From Micromonospora sp. WMMA1363 (lineage in GTDB: Bacteria > Actinomycetota > Actinomycetes > Mycobacteriales > Micromonosporaceae): DNA of 64,000 bases. The stretch spans positions 62,001 to 126,000 of the forward strand of contig NZ_JAUALB010000015.1 of the NCBI RefSeq assembly GCF_030345795.1, given 5' to 3'. How positions within the stretch are numbered: position 1 is the first letter of the stretch; the number at the start of each line of letters is the position of its first letter. The notes below the pieces were generated by a model. It was not told the DNA's origin, did no database searches, and saw only the letters and a list, made by a program, of their open reading frames with translations. The translations under genes and the position numbers were made by a program. Of this stretch, positions 1-7,830 are shown piece after piece.

Positions 1-693
1 GGGATCGGTAAGACGCTGCTGGCGTACGAGCTGGCGTACCTGCTCGGCGCGGTCCTGATTGATCTCGACTGGGACCGGGGCAACGCCTCCCGGGCCTGGG
101 GGTACCGGGAGGAGAACCGGATCGGGTCGCCGTTGATGGACGCGCTGGGGCGTGGCCGGGTACCGCGGCCCCTCGCCGGGGGACCGTGGCGGCCGGACTT
201 GGTGCCCTGCTCGGCGGAGTTCGGTATCGACCAGCCGCCGCACGAGCAGCTGACCGAGGCGCTGGAGACGTGGGCCGCTGCCTGGGGTGAGGAGTACCGC
301 TGCCCCGTGGTCGTCGACACGCACCCGGGCGCGCAGTCCTCGACGTACGCCGCGGTGGCGGCCGCGCACGGCATCGTCGTGCCGACCGTGCTCGGCGAGC
401 GGGAGATGGAGGCTACCGAGGGCCTGGTGTCCGAGCTGAAGTCGTACCGGATCATCCTGATCCCGAACAAGGTCGGGATCAGTCCGCCGGAGCGGTACAT
501 CAAATGGCTGAGCCGGATCTCGGCGACGTCGTTCGTCCCGGTCGGCCCGTCGGTCAGTAACTACTCATGGTTGCCCACGCGGCAGCGCCGGATGGCGATA
601 TGCGCGAGCAACCCGGTGTCGGCCCGGGCGCGACCCCTCGTCGAGGAACTGCATCGGGTCGGGGAAAAGGTGGTGCGCTATGTCGCAGCCTGA
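1..693 (+). CDS. ParA/MinD-type partition ATPase (5' end outside window)
   Basis: The reading frame is open from the first base and 230 residues are visible. It begins inside a Walker A loop (GIGKT at residues 1-5 of the visible part), followed by VLIDLDWDRGN, which fits the conserved Asp region after Walker A in ParA-type ATPases, and by CPVVVDTHPG near residue 103, which fits Walker B/A'. Such proteins use ATP on the nucleoid to position plasmids or chromosomes before division. The stop overlaps the start of the next gene by 14 bases, a translationally coupled par-type pair. The N-terminal residues before the P-loop are missing, so a membrane-associated or other SIMIBI ATPase is possible but less likely given the partner. 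Confidence 0.75.
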   Translation, partial: GIGKTLLAYELAYLLGAVLIDLDWDRGNASRAWGYREENRIGSPLMDALGRGRVPRPLAGGPWRPDLVPCSAEFGIDQPPHEQLTEALETWAAAWGEEYRCPVVVDTHPGAQSSTYAAVAAAHGIVVPTVLGEREMEATEGLVSELKSYRIILIPNKVGISPPERYIKWLSRISATSFVPVGPSVSNYSWLPTRQRRMAICASNPVSARARPLVEELHRVGEKVVRYVAA

Positions 694-1462
694 GCCGGGT
701 AACGGCCTAGACGAGCTTCGTGGCCGGCGGGAGCGCCGGCGACGCGAGCCACCCCCGCCGCGGCATCCCAAGGTGATACCCGCGACCGCCGACGACCAGG
801 CGGCCGCGAACCTGGCGCCGGCCGACGCGCCCGACGACGACCGCGAGACAGCGCGTGAGATACCTCGCGAGGTAGCACCCGAGACAGCCGCACCGATAAC
901 GGGGGAGCGGGTCGAGCAGGCCACGTCACCGCGACCGGCCTCCGGTACGCGGCCGGTGCCGGCTCGCGCCAGTTCGCCCGCCCGGACGGGTGGCTCGCCG
1001 CTGCCGAAACTGGAGGTCGACCTAACGGACCCGGCGGCGATGATGGTCACGCCCACGGTGTTGAGCATCCCGGGGGAGATCATGCGCCGGTTCGAGCAGG
1101 CGCGGCCTCAGCACGCCAGCCACACCGCACTGGTGCTCAATGCGCTTCGTGCGCACGCCGAGCATCTGCCGGATCTGGTGCTGGAGCGGCGGCCCGGGCC
1201 TCGCCCGGGTGACCTGTTCCCGTACCGGGCAGAGCCGGGGTCGGGGGCGCCGCTGCGGCCGGCGCCGCTGCGTATCCGGCCCACGGCCGGAGAGCTGGCC
1301 ATCATGGACGCGCTGAGCGGCTGGGTCAATAACGAGATCTGGCATCGGCGGCCTGGCGGCCGGAAGGTCTCGCGTTCCGAGGTCGTCGCGGTCGCGCTCG
1401 ACGTCTACCTGCCACAACTCAGGGCCACTGGAGTACGCCGGCAAACCGGCAGTAGATCTTAA
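680..1462 (+). CDS. Ribbon-helix-helix, ParB-like partition partner
   Basis: 260 residues; the ATG lies inside the end of the ParA-like gene. The first ~115 residues are charged, Pro/Arg-rich and probably disordered. Two later stretches look like ribbon-helix-helix units: about residues 117-150 (VLSIPGEIMRRFEQA then SHTALVLNALRAH) and about 195-245 (LRIRPTAGELAIMDAL then VSRSEVVAVALDVYLP). A centromere-binding role beside a ParA ATPase follows from family knowledge of plasmid par loci; the domain assignment is by eye. No HTH or CTPase motif of canonical chromosomal ParB is visible. Transcription probably ends at the hairpin at 1494-1558. Confidence 0.6.
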   Translation: MSQPEPGNGLDELRGRRERRRREPPPPRHPKVIPATADDQAAANLAPADAPDDDRETAREIPREVAPETAAPITGERVEQATSPRPASGTRPVPARASSPARTGGSPLPKLEVDLTDPAAMMVTPTVLSIPGEIMRRFEQARPQHASHTALVLNALRAHAEHLPDLVLERRPGPRPGDLFPYRAEPGSGAPLRPAPLRIRPTAGELAIMDALSGWVNNEIWHRRPGGRKVSRSEVVAVALDVYLPQLRATGVRRQTGSRS

Positions 1463-1493
1463 GCTGCTGACATGACTGGCTGCATCCGTTGGG

Positions 1494-1558
1494 GCCCCCG
1501 CTCCGGGTAGGTGCCCGCCCCAGACTCCAGGAGGCGGACAGCTACCCGGAGCGGGGGC
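1494..1558. terminator. Perfect 17-bp inverted repeat between convergent genes
   Basis: GCCCCCGCTCCGGGTAG at 1494-1510 is perfectly complementary to 1542-1558, with a 31-base loop. It sits between the end of the ParB-like gene (+) and the stop of the small minus-strand gene, whose stop codon overlaps the right arm. It has no T-run, as is common for high-GC terminators, and probably acts in both directions. Confidence 0.75.
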
Positions 1559-1728
1559 TACTCGTCGTCGTAGTCGTACGGGTCTTGTGGATCGTTGCGG
1601 TCGGCGGCTTCCTGCGCTCGGTCGTCGAAGCCGCTGGTAGCGGTCGGCGAGTGCGGATCGCGGTCGGCGGCCGCGCTGATGCGGTCGGCGGCCTCGTGGT
1701 CCATCGGTGTCGGTTCTGATCGGGCCAT
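1558..1728 (-). CDS. 56-residue acidic small protein, SMP-like
   Basis: A short gene with a strong ribosome site (GGAGG, 7 bases before the ATG at 1728). The product starts MARSEPTPMDHEAADRISA and contains SGFDDRAQEAADRN, ending in an Asp/Tyr/Glu-rich tail. The repeated 'A-A-D-R-I/AQ-A-A' pattern recalls short seed-maturation-protein (SMP)-like proteins of actinobacteria, whose function is unknown. It is monocistronic and convergent with the par genes. The call rests on the RBS and sequence style. Confidence 0.55.
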   Translation of the reverse strand: MARSEPTPMDHEAADRISAAADRDPHSPTATSGFDDRAQEAADRNDPQDPYDYDDE

Positions 1729-2007
1729 GACGGTTCCTCCGTCGGCTCGTGCCCTCGGTTACGCCTGGGGCCACTCGCACCCAAACCGCACCGTGCGGCT
1801 AGGGTGATCCGATCCCGCGGGCTACGTCGATGCCGGGCCCACTCGATGCGGGCTGCCCGTGCTGGTCACCGCGCGTGAGGTGTCCGGCGGGATCAGCCGG
1901 AGGTTCGCACCGTCACACACCCGGCTGAGGAATGCCGGTCCCTTCCGATGCCCCACCACGCTACGCCTCCGACCCCCAGGTCAACGGTGTCCGGCGGGGA
2001 CTGGCCG
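1729..2007. other. Intergenic, upstream of the small gene
   Basis: 279 bases with no convincing gene. It holds the presumed promoter of the 56-residue gene and the region downstream of the synthetase-like operon. No strong hairpin was recognised. Confidence 0.5.
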
Positions 2008-3459
2008 TCAGACGTTCAGTGCTGGGGGGATCAGCTCGACCTCGATGGCGAGCACGCCGAGGGCTTCCTTCTCAGGGCCGTAGATGCGGCGGATGTTCGC
2101 AAGCTGCTGGTGGCGGGGGCTGTCCGGGTTGACCTTGTCGGGGCCCTCGGTGTCGAGCATCTGCTCGAACGACTCGTACCGGGCCACCCGCTTGACCTTC
2201 GTCAACGCCTCGTCGCGGCCGCACACGAACCGGATGAGCTGGCCGGGGGCGAGGTTGCGCAGGTTCGGGTACTGCACCCGGACCTCGATGGTCTTGCGGC
2301 CGGCGGCGAGCAGGTCGAAGTAACGGCGGTAGAGGTTCATCTCCCGGGCGCGCGGCGGGGCCTCGGTGATCGGGTGCGCGGTCATGATGCGGTTCAGCTC
2401 CTGGGTGGTGTAGCTGCGGTAGAAGTGCTTCGGGTCAGACAGGAATTTCGACACCAGCCAGACGAGAGTGTCGACGTAGTTGTCCACGCCGCCGTCCCAC
2501 GCGGTGGCGTCGAGCATCCACGGCTGGGCGCCGGTGGGCAGCGCGACCAGGCGTTCGCGGATGAGGCTCTTGGACAGCTTCGCGCCGGTGTCGGTCAGCA
2601 CCATCGGCGTGAAGACCCGCGGCGGGGCAAGCAGGCCACCGAGCTGTTGGTGGGCCTCGTCGACGAGTTGGCAGCCGAACGCCCAGTCGCCACCTTTGAC
2701 CATGACGGACAGGGTGACCGGGTCGCGGGCCAGCACCCGCTCCTTCACGAGGTTGCGGTACAGGGTGGCCAGATCGAGATAGCCGCCGCCGTCCGCGGCG
2801 ACGGCTATCTCGTACGGGCCGTGGTCGGTGCACACGGCGCTGAACGTGGCGTCCATCCGCCGGTGCACGGCCACCCTGGTCCGCTCGGCGCGTTTCTCCG
2901 CCCACCCGCATTGCGGGCACGGCACCCGGATGTGCACCACCCCGTGCGACGGTGCCAGGGGCCAGCGGATCGTGTCGAGCCGATCGAGGGTGTGCAGGAA
3001 CTCGGCCCGGAACGCCGGCTGTTCCTGCTGCTCGGTGTAGGTCTCCACCTCGTAGTCGACGCCGGTGGCGTCGGCGAGGCTGTCGAAGAACGCCCGGTAG
3101 TAGCGCTCGATCAGCTCCCCGATCTGGGTCTTGCCGAGCGCGTGGAAGTAGGTCTGCTGGTAGGCGTGCATCGTCTCGGGGTCAAGGCGGATGTCGTGCG
3201 GGGCGTTGTCGAGCGCACCGAACCGCACGATCGCGTCGACGTTGAAGGTCCGACGGATCGCCTTGGCGAGCAGGAACGCCGCAGTCTGCACCAGGCTGGT
3301 GCCCAGGTGCGGCGCCCCGTTGATCTGCGTACCGACGACCAGGGCGACCCGCTCGGGCCGGGTGGCCTGCAACCGGGGGCGGACCATGTCGACGGCGCGG
3401 AGCATGGCGTTGGCGGTGACGTTGTTCGGACTGACCAACTCGATTCCGGGGGTGGTCAC
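2008..3459 (-). CDS. Class I aminoacyl-tRNA-synthetase-like enzyme fused to an ASCH domain
   Basis: 483 residues. The front part resembles the catalytic core of class I lysyl-tRNA synthetases: a HIGH-like site in QINGAPHLGT (residues ~45-54), a zinc-ribbon-like insert CPQCGWAEK...CTDHG (~180-214), GGDWAFGCQLV (~255-265) and a KMSKS-like GAKLSKS (~290-297). The usual C-terminal anticodon-binding region is absent; instead residues ~373-480 look like an ASCH domain (MNLYRRYFDLLAAGRKTIEVRV start, VLAIEVELI end), a fold linked to RNA or modified nucleosides. It is the last of three tightly spaced genes (15 bases after the NTPase). I infer adenylate-forming or aminoacyl transfer chemistry on a non-canonical substrate; it is unlikely to charge tRNA-Lys in the normal way. 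The fusion is seen; the activity is unknown. Confidence 0.75.
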   Translation of the reverse strand: MTTPGIELVSPNNVTANAMLRAVDMVRPRLQATRPERVALVVGTQINGAPHLGTSLVQTAAFLLAKAIRRTFNVDAIVRFGALDNAPHDIRLDPETMHAYQQTYFHALGKTQIGELIERYYRAFFDSLADATGVDYEVETYTEQQEQPAFRAEFLHTLDRLDTIRWPLAPSHGVVHIRVPCPQCGWAEKRAERTRVAVHRRMDATFSAVCTDHGPYEIAVAADGGGYLDLATLYRNLVKERVLARDPVTLSVMVKGGDWAFGCQLVDEAHQQLGGLLAPPRVFTPMVLTDTGAKLSKSLIRERLVALPTGAQPWMLDATAWDGGVDNYVDTLVWLVSKFLSDPKHFYRSYTTQELNRIMTAHPITEAPPRAREMNLYRRYFDLLAAGRKTIEVRVQYPNLRNLAPGQLIRFVCGRDEALTKVKRVARYESFEQMLDTEGPDKVNPDSPRHQQLANIRRIYGPEKEALGVLAIEVELIPPALNV

Positions 3460-3474
3460 AGCGCGGTCCTCCAG

Positions 3475-4014
3475 CTATGCGGCGGCGGGCACGTTGGCGA
3501 GGATGAAGTCGACTCGGGCGGCGGCGTCGTTGGCGGGCACGAAGATCGGCGAGTACCCGGCGTCGTAGTAGCCCTGGATGATCAGCTGGTGGACGCGGAC
3601 GATCTCGCGTTCCTTGGCCCACACCAGATCGTCCTCGCTGTTGAAGTCGTCCAGAGGATCGAGGACGAACACCCCGTCGTAGCGGTACTTCTCGGTGGCC
3701 TCGCGCAGCTCCGGGTACGGGTCCAGGCCGAACGCCCGGTCCCATCCGTCCCCGTCGGGGATGCCCCGGTTGTAGAAGTGCAGCCCACCGGTGTGGGCCC
3801 GGTACTCGGCGATGAACGCCCCCAGCACCTCGCGGGAGTAGGCGCGGCGGTCGCCCACCTCCAGGTGCCGGCCGAGACGTTCGCGGTGCGCCCGGTAGAT
3901 CTCCCGCGCCGGCTCGCCCTCGGTGATTGGCAACCCGCGTTCGGCCATCTCGGCGAACACGCCTTCCTTGCCGGCGGACGGCCCGCCGGTGATCACATAC
4001 CGCTGTTCGGTCAC
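3475..4014 (-). CDS. AAA_28-like P-loop NTPase
   Basis: 179 residues. VITGGPSAGKEG at residues 7-18 is a P-loop, resembling the AAA_28 group (NadR/kinase-like NTPases, usually GGPGSGKTT). After the Lys stands Glu, where Ser/Thr normally coordinates magnesium, which is unusual. FYNRGIPDGDGW and a later DGVFVLDPLDDF could supply acidic catalytic residues. It lies 25 bases after the upstream helical protein and 15 bases before the synthetase-ASCH gene, so the three are probably co-transcribed. A nucleotide or nucleoside kinase serving the synthetase-like partner is an inference. A degenerate, non-hydrolysing NTPase is the alternative. Confidence 0.65.
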   Translation of the reverse strand: MTEQRYVITGGPSAGKEGVFAEMAERGLPITEGEPAREIYRAHRERLGRHLEVGDRRAYSREVLGAFIAEYRAHTGGLHFYNRGIPDGDGWDRAFGLDPYPELREATEKYRYDGVFVLDPLDDFNSEDDLVWAKEREIVRVHQLIIQGYYDAGYSPIFVPANDAAARVDFILANVPAAA

Positions 4015-4039
4015 GCTGCTCTCCTCATGGGTCGGTGTG

Positions 4040-4978
4040 TCACTGCTGGTCTGTGGGGTCGGGGGCGCGGCCGGTGGCGGTGCCCGGGTTGAAGCCGGTC
4101 AGCGCCTCGCACCAGCGGGCGCTCACCTCGCCTGGCACGGTGGCCAGGAACGCCAACTCAGTGGGCGCGTCGGCGGCGGCCGCCGCGAGCGCCTGCCGCT
4201 GGCCCGAATTGAGCGGCGGCGTCCACCCGGCGAGGTCCGCCAGGCCCTCGGGGGTCAGGCCGGTGTCGGCGTGCAGCAGCACCTCGCCGTACGCGGCCCG
4301 GTAGCGCTGCGCCAGGGCGAGCAGCTGCCCGTACCGGCGCAGCGCGGTGCACGCGGCGGCGACCAGGGCGGCGGGCTCGGCGCGCATACTGCGCGCCCGG
4401 GCCAAGCCGAGCAGCTCGGCACGCAGCAGGTACACCCCGCTCCACAACCGCGACAGCAGCTCGGCGTGCTCAGCGGCCTCCCACGCGAACGGGTCGGCCG
4501 GCACCCGGGGCCGGGCCGATGCCGGCGCGAGCGGCGGGGCGAGCGCCCGGGTCATCGCGTACTCGTCGCTGTCACGGCGCAGCGCCCACGCGAGCAGGCC
4601 CAGCAGCCGCGGCTCGATCCGCTTGCGGAAGTGGTGCACCTCGTGCCCGGACGCCGCAGCGGCGACCTCGCGCCGCTGGGTGAGGGTCGTCCCGCTGACC
4701 GCGGGCGGCAGCCCGAACAGCGCCCGGGCGGCGTCGGTCAGCGACTCGTCATCGAAGCGGGCCAGGCACCAGCGCAGCAGACCCTCGAACGCGGCCGCCC
4801 GCGACGCGCGGTCGTCGGGGTTCGTGGCCCGGGCGCGGACGCCGGGCAGGTCGAGCAGCACGTCATCGACAACGTCCGGGGCGAACGGCAGGCCCGGACG
4901 GGCCAAGGTGCGCAGCGCGGCGGTCATCGCCTCGTGCACGTCGTCGGGGATCGCGGCGGACGGTGGGGTGGTCGGCAT
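4040..4978 (-). CDS. Helical protein of unknown function, first gene of synthetase-ASCH operon
   Basis: 312 residues, almost wholly alpha-helical by composition. The ATG at 4978 is chosen because AGGAGG lies just upstream; an in-frame start at 5008 has no such site. The segment LTQRREVAAAASGHEVHHFRKRIEPRLLGLLAWAL (near residues 110-145, written here in part: REVAAAASGHEVHHFRKRIE) looks like the helix-rich linker with HFRKRIE found in several actinobacterial accessory proteins of unknown role. No enzyme motif is recognised. A sensor, adaptor or regulator for the two following enzymes is conceivable from position only. Direct repeats in the promoter suggest regulation. Confidence 0.6.
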   Translation of the reverse strand: MPTTPPSAAIPDDVHEAMTAALRTLARPGLPFAPDVVDDVLLDLPGVRARATNPDDRASRAAAFEGLLRWCLARFDDESLTDAARALFGLPPAVSGTTLTQRREVAAAASGHEVHHFRKRIEPRLLGLLAWALRRDSDEYAMTRALAPPLAPASARPRVPADPFAWEAAEHAELLSRLWSGVYLLRAELLGLARARSMRAEPAALVAAACTALRRYGQLLALAQRYRAAYGEVLLHADTGLTPEGLADLAGWTPPLNSGQRQALAAAAADAPTELAFLATVPGEVSARWCEALTGFNPGTATGRAPDPTDQQ

Positions 4979-5014
4979 GGAACCTCCTCGGGGTTCCCCA
5001 TCAGTCAACCAGAG

Positions 5015-5033
5015 ATGCCCAGAAAATGCCCAG
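5015..5033. promoter_or_regulatory. Direct repeat ahead of the synthetase-ASCH operon
   Basis: On the + strand ATGCCCAG occurs at 5015-5022 and 5026-5033, an 11-base periodicity (one helix turn) placed ~37-55 bases upstream of the ATG at 4978. This is a typical spacing for a regulator bound side by side on one DNA face. The rest of the divergent interval (4979-5300) shows no other clear element. Confidence 0.4.
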
Positions 5034-5300
5034 TTCTATCCGTCCCGGAAACGCTCGGGTCGAAGCACACCGTGCTGGACGTGCGTAGGTGCTTGCCCAT
5101 CGGCACCCCTACCAGCGGTGCGCCGGTGCCGATCCCGAACGGCCACAGACCACAGACCTGACCGTGACTGCCGCGGACCTCCACCGGTGCTTCCACGTAA
5201 CCCATCCGGCCACCGCCCACCACGAACGGGCCGTACTTGTCGGCACGGCCCCATCGGCGCGACTTTGGCCGTGGCTACGGGCAAGGTGCAATGGACGGGC

Positions 5301-6887
5301 ATGTGTACGCTCGTGCTCGCTGGCGAACTACTCGTGCTGGCGCTGCTCACGATCGGGGGTCTGCTGCTGTGGCGGCGCCTGCGCGGCGGCCGCTCGAAGA
5401 TCGACCGCAAGGCCGGCCACATGGGACGTCGCGGTGAGCTCGGCAACCTCGACCCCGCCGCAGTCCGGGCCAGCGCGGCCCGGCTGCGGCCGGGCATGAC
5501 GGGGCCGGTCACCGACGCCGACACCGGTGTCCCGCTGTGCTACACCGTGGCCAACAAGGTGCTGCTGCGCATGGACTTCGAGTCCACCAACGTCGAACTG
5601 GCCGGCACCCGGCGGGGCAAGACGACCGCCCGGATCATCCCGGGCATCGTGGAGGCGCCTGGGCCAGTGCTGGCCACCAGCAACAAGCCGGACTTCGTCG
5701 ACGCGACCCGCCTCGTCCAGGAACAGCGCGGCCGGGTCTGGGTGTTCGACCCGCAGGGCCTGACCGGGCGGCGGCAGGAGTGCTGGTTCAACCCCCTGCG
5801 GCAGGTCACCTCGATCACCCACGCTCGACGGCTCGCCTCGGCGTTCAGCGCGGGCGAACGCAGCACCGGAAAGAACGAGTGGGACCTGTTCGCTGAGGCG
5901 CTGCTCGCCAACCTGATTCTCGCGGCCGCAGCGTCGGGCCGCACGCTGCTCGACGTCTACGACTGGACGACCCGGCCGGGCGAGGAAGAGCCCGCCAAGC
6001 TGCTGGAGAGCTCCGGCCACGGCGGCCCCGCCAGCGCCGCGAGCTCCCTATGGGGCACCATCAGCAAGCCGGACAAGTTCAGGGGCAGCATCTACGGCAC
6101 CGCGCAGGAAATGCTGGTCTGCCTACTCGAACCGGCCTACGCCCGGTGGATCACCGAACAGCCGGGCCTGTCGGAGTTCCTACCCGAGCCGTTCGTGACC
6201 AGCACAGACACCCTGTACTTGGTCAGCGAGGGCGGTCCCAGCTCCCCCGCCCCGCTGGTCTCGGCGCTCGTCGACGCCGTCCACGAAGCGGGCAGCGAGG
6301 CCGCCATGCGGATGCCGGGTCGTCGCCTGGACCCACCGATGGTGTCCTTTCTGGACGAATTGGCGAACGTCGTCCGAATCAAGCGGCTGCCGCAGCTGTT
6401 CAGCTTCTACGGCAGCAGGGGAATGCCGCTTGTCGCGGTATTGCAGAGCTACACGCAGGGTGAAGGGGTCTGGGGTCGCGAGGGTATGGAGAGCATGTTC
6501 GCTGCGGCGAACATCATCACCTACGGCGGCGGCATCAAGGATGCCGCATTCCTCAGGAGGATCTCGGACCTGATCGGCGAGCGCGACGTGCCGGTGCGCT
6601 CGGTCTCGACAGGTCGCGGCGGCCGGTCTACGTCGCTCCAGCCTCGCAAGGAAAGCATCCTGACCGTGGCCGAACTCGCGTCGCTGGCGTTCGGCCGCAC
6701 CATCGTCATCCCGTCCGGGGCGCCGGTTATCCTCGGCCGCACGCGACCCTGGCAGGAGACTCCCTACGCCGAGCAGATCCGCGCGTCGCTGGCCCGCTAC
6801 GACCCGGCTGGCGAGCACTACAGCACCGCCCTGGCCGCGGTGCCCGCGTTCAATTTCGACACGGCCGCCGGAGGTGACCGGCGGTGA
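5301..6887 (+). CDS. TraG/TraD/VirD4-type coupling protein
   Basis: 528 residues from the ATG at 5301. One N-terminal membrane helix (about residues 5-24) anchors the protein. Walker A is a variant, AGTRRGKTTAR (~101-111), and Walker B is MVSFLDELANVV (~345-356). Blocks such as KPDFVDATR, SKPDKFRGSIYGTAQEML and YGSRGMPLVAVLQSYTQGEGVWG are typical of conjugative coupling proteins, which are hexameric ATPases linking the relaxase-DNA complex to the membrane. The open frame extends far upstream, but that part is the shadow of the opposite-strand gene. No strong RBS precedes 5301; GTG at 5271 is an alternative. It is coupled to the DUF4913 gene by a 4-base overlap. Confidence 0.88.
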   Translation: MCTLVLAGELLVLALLTIGGLLLWRRLRGGRSKIDRKAGHMGRRGELGNLDPAAVRASAARLRPGMTGPVTDADTGVPLCYTVANKVLLRMDFESTNVELAGTRRGKTTARIIPGIVEAPGPVLATSNKPDFVDATRLVQEQRGRVWVFDPQGLTGRRQECWFNPLRQVTSITHARRLASAFSAGERSTGKNEWDLFAEALLANLILAAAASGRTLLDVYDWTTRPGEEEPAKLLESSGHGGPASAASSLWGTISKPDKFRGSIYGTAQEMLVCLLEPAYARWITEQPGLSEFLPEPFVTSTDTLYLVSEGGPSSPAPLVSALVDAVHEAGSEAAMRMPGRRLDPPMVSFLDELANVVRIKRLPQLFSFYGSRGMPLVAVLQSYTQGEGVWGREGMESMFAAANIITYGGGIKDAAFLRRISDLIGERDVPVRSVSTGRGGRSTSLQPRKESILTVAELASLAFGRTIVIPSGAPVILGRTRPWQETPYAEQIRASLARYDPAGEHYSTALAAVPAFNFDTAAGGDRR

Positions 6888-7381
6888 CCTCGATTGACGA
6901 CGTTTTGGCCCAGTTGGAAGGCGACCACGACGACACCGGCCCTGAGAACTCCCCAGCCGGGCCGTCCGCACCGAAGATCAAACCAGTCTACCGCGATGCT
7001 GACCAGTGGGTCCGTGATGTCTTCGTGCTGCTGTTCGGCGAATACAAACGACAGACATCTGCAGGGCGCGGTGAGGGCCTGCGGTGGTGCCCCCGCTGGT
7101 GGGCTCATCCCCTAGCCCTCGACCGGCTCGAATCGCTCTGGCGGGCGTGGGAGGCACTACGTCTAGACCCCGGCACCGGCCTGTCGGTCTGGTACCGGGA
7201 CCATTTCGCCCCGGCCGTGGCCGACCTGACCGGCGACCACGGGCCGTTCCGGGAGTGCGACAGCCAGCGCCACGTCGAAGCCGAACCCGCGCCCGCCCTG
7301 GCCGCACCGCAATCGATCCGCGTGCACTTCGCCGACAAAGCACCCCCCGTTGGCGGGCCACCCCGCCACTCTCGCCCATAA
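6884..7381 (+). CDS. DUF4913-family protein
   Basis: 165 residues; the GTG start overlaps the TGA of the coupling-protein gene (GTGA). After an acidic, disordered N-terminus, residues ~40-125 carry the DUF4913 hallmark pattern: WVRDVFVLLFGEYKR, then WCPRWWAHPLALDRLESLWRAWEALR, then GLSVWYRDHFAPAVADL. Proteins of this family are commonly encoded directly after coupling-protein genes on actinobacterial plasmids; the molecular role is unknown. Cotranslation with the T4CP suggests a transfer-related function. Confidence 0.8.
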   Translation: MTSIDDVLAQLEGDHDDTGPENSPAGPSAPKIKPVYRDADQWVRDVFVLLFGEYKRQTSAGRGEGLRWCPRWWAHPLALDRLESLWRAWEALRLDPGTGLSVWYRDHFAPAVADLTGDHGPFRECDSQRHVEAEPAPALAAPQSIRVHFADKAPPVGGPPRHSRP

Positions 7382-7494
7382 CCTCAGTTGGCAAGGGTCT
7401 GGGAAGCACGAGGAAGCTGCCAGCACGGAGGAACTGACAGCGTCCTCAATGGTCAGGATAGAGGCCGGTGGCGACCCCGGCTCGATGACCGGCT

Positions 7495-7830
7495 CTAGAC
7501 GGTGGCGGGCTCGCGCTCACACTCGCCGGCGTGGACGCCCGCGACAAACGCGGTCCATTCGGCGGCGGTGAACTCAAGCCGGTGACCATCCTTGGTGAAG
7601 TGCACTCCGGCCGGCTCGTGGCTGATCCACGGATGCTCCAGGTCAGCCGCGACGGCAGCCAGGAAGTCGGCCCATTCGGCTTGCGTGGCGACCAGCTCCG
7701 GCCCGTCCGGGTTCTTGCTGTCACGGATGTAGACGCCGTGCGCCGTGTGTGACCACTCGACGCAGTTCCCGCCCGAACCTCCTGATCGAGTGCTTTTGCG
7801 GTAGTTACGAGGCTGGCTGTTGTTGGTCAT
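7495..7830 (-). CDS. DUF397 protein (tandem DUF397 repeats)
   Basis: 111 residues. Residues ~9-60 match DUF397 (YRKSTRSGGSGGNCVEW, then VYIRDSKNPDGPEL and WADFLAAV). A second, shorter copy follows (~65-105: WISHEPAGVHFTKDG, LEFTAAEWTAFVAGV). The ATG overlaps the stop of the XRE regulator by 4 bases. DUF397 proteins pair with XRE-DUF5753 regulators (WhiJ-like systems) in actinomycetes, where one modulates the other's DNA binding. The two-repeat form is less usual than single DUF397 proteins. Confidence 0.88.
   Translation of the reverse strand: MTNNSQPRNYRKSTRSGGSGGNCVEWSHTAHGVYIRDSKNPDGPELVATQAEWADFLAAVAADLEHPWISHEPAGVHFTKDGHRLEFTAAEWTAFVAGVHAGECEREPATV

Noticed and set aside
1948..4092. Long + strand open frame (714 codons)
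   Set aside because: It is the opposite-strand shadow of the synthetase-ASCH and NTPase genes; the protein has no recognisable features, while the minus-strand genes have RBSs and motifs.
4347..5300. Upstream extension of the coupling-protein frame
   Set aside because: It runs over the opposite-strand gene; the membrane helix directly follows the ATG at 5301.
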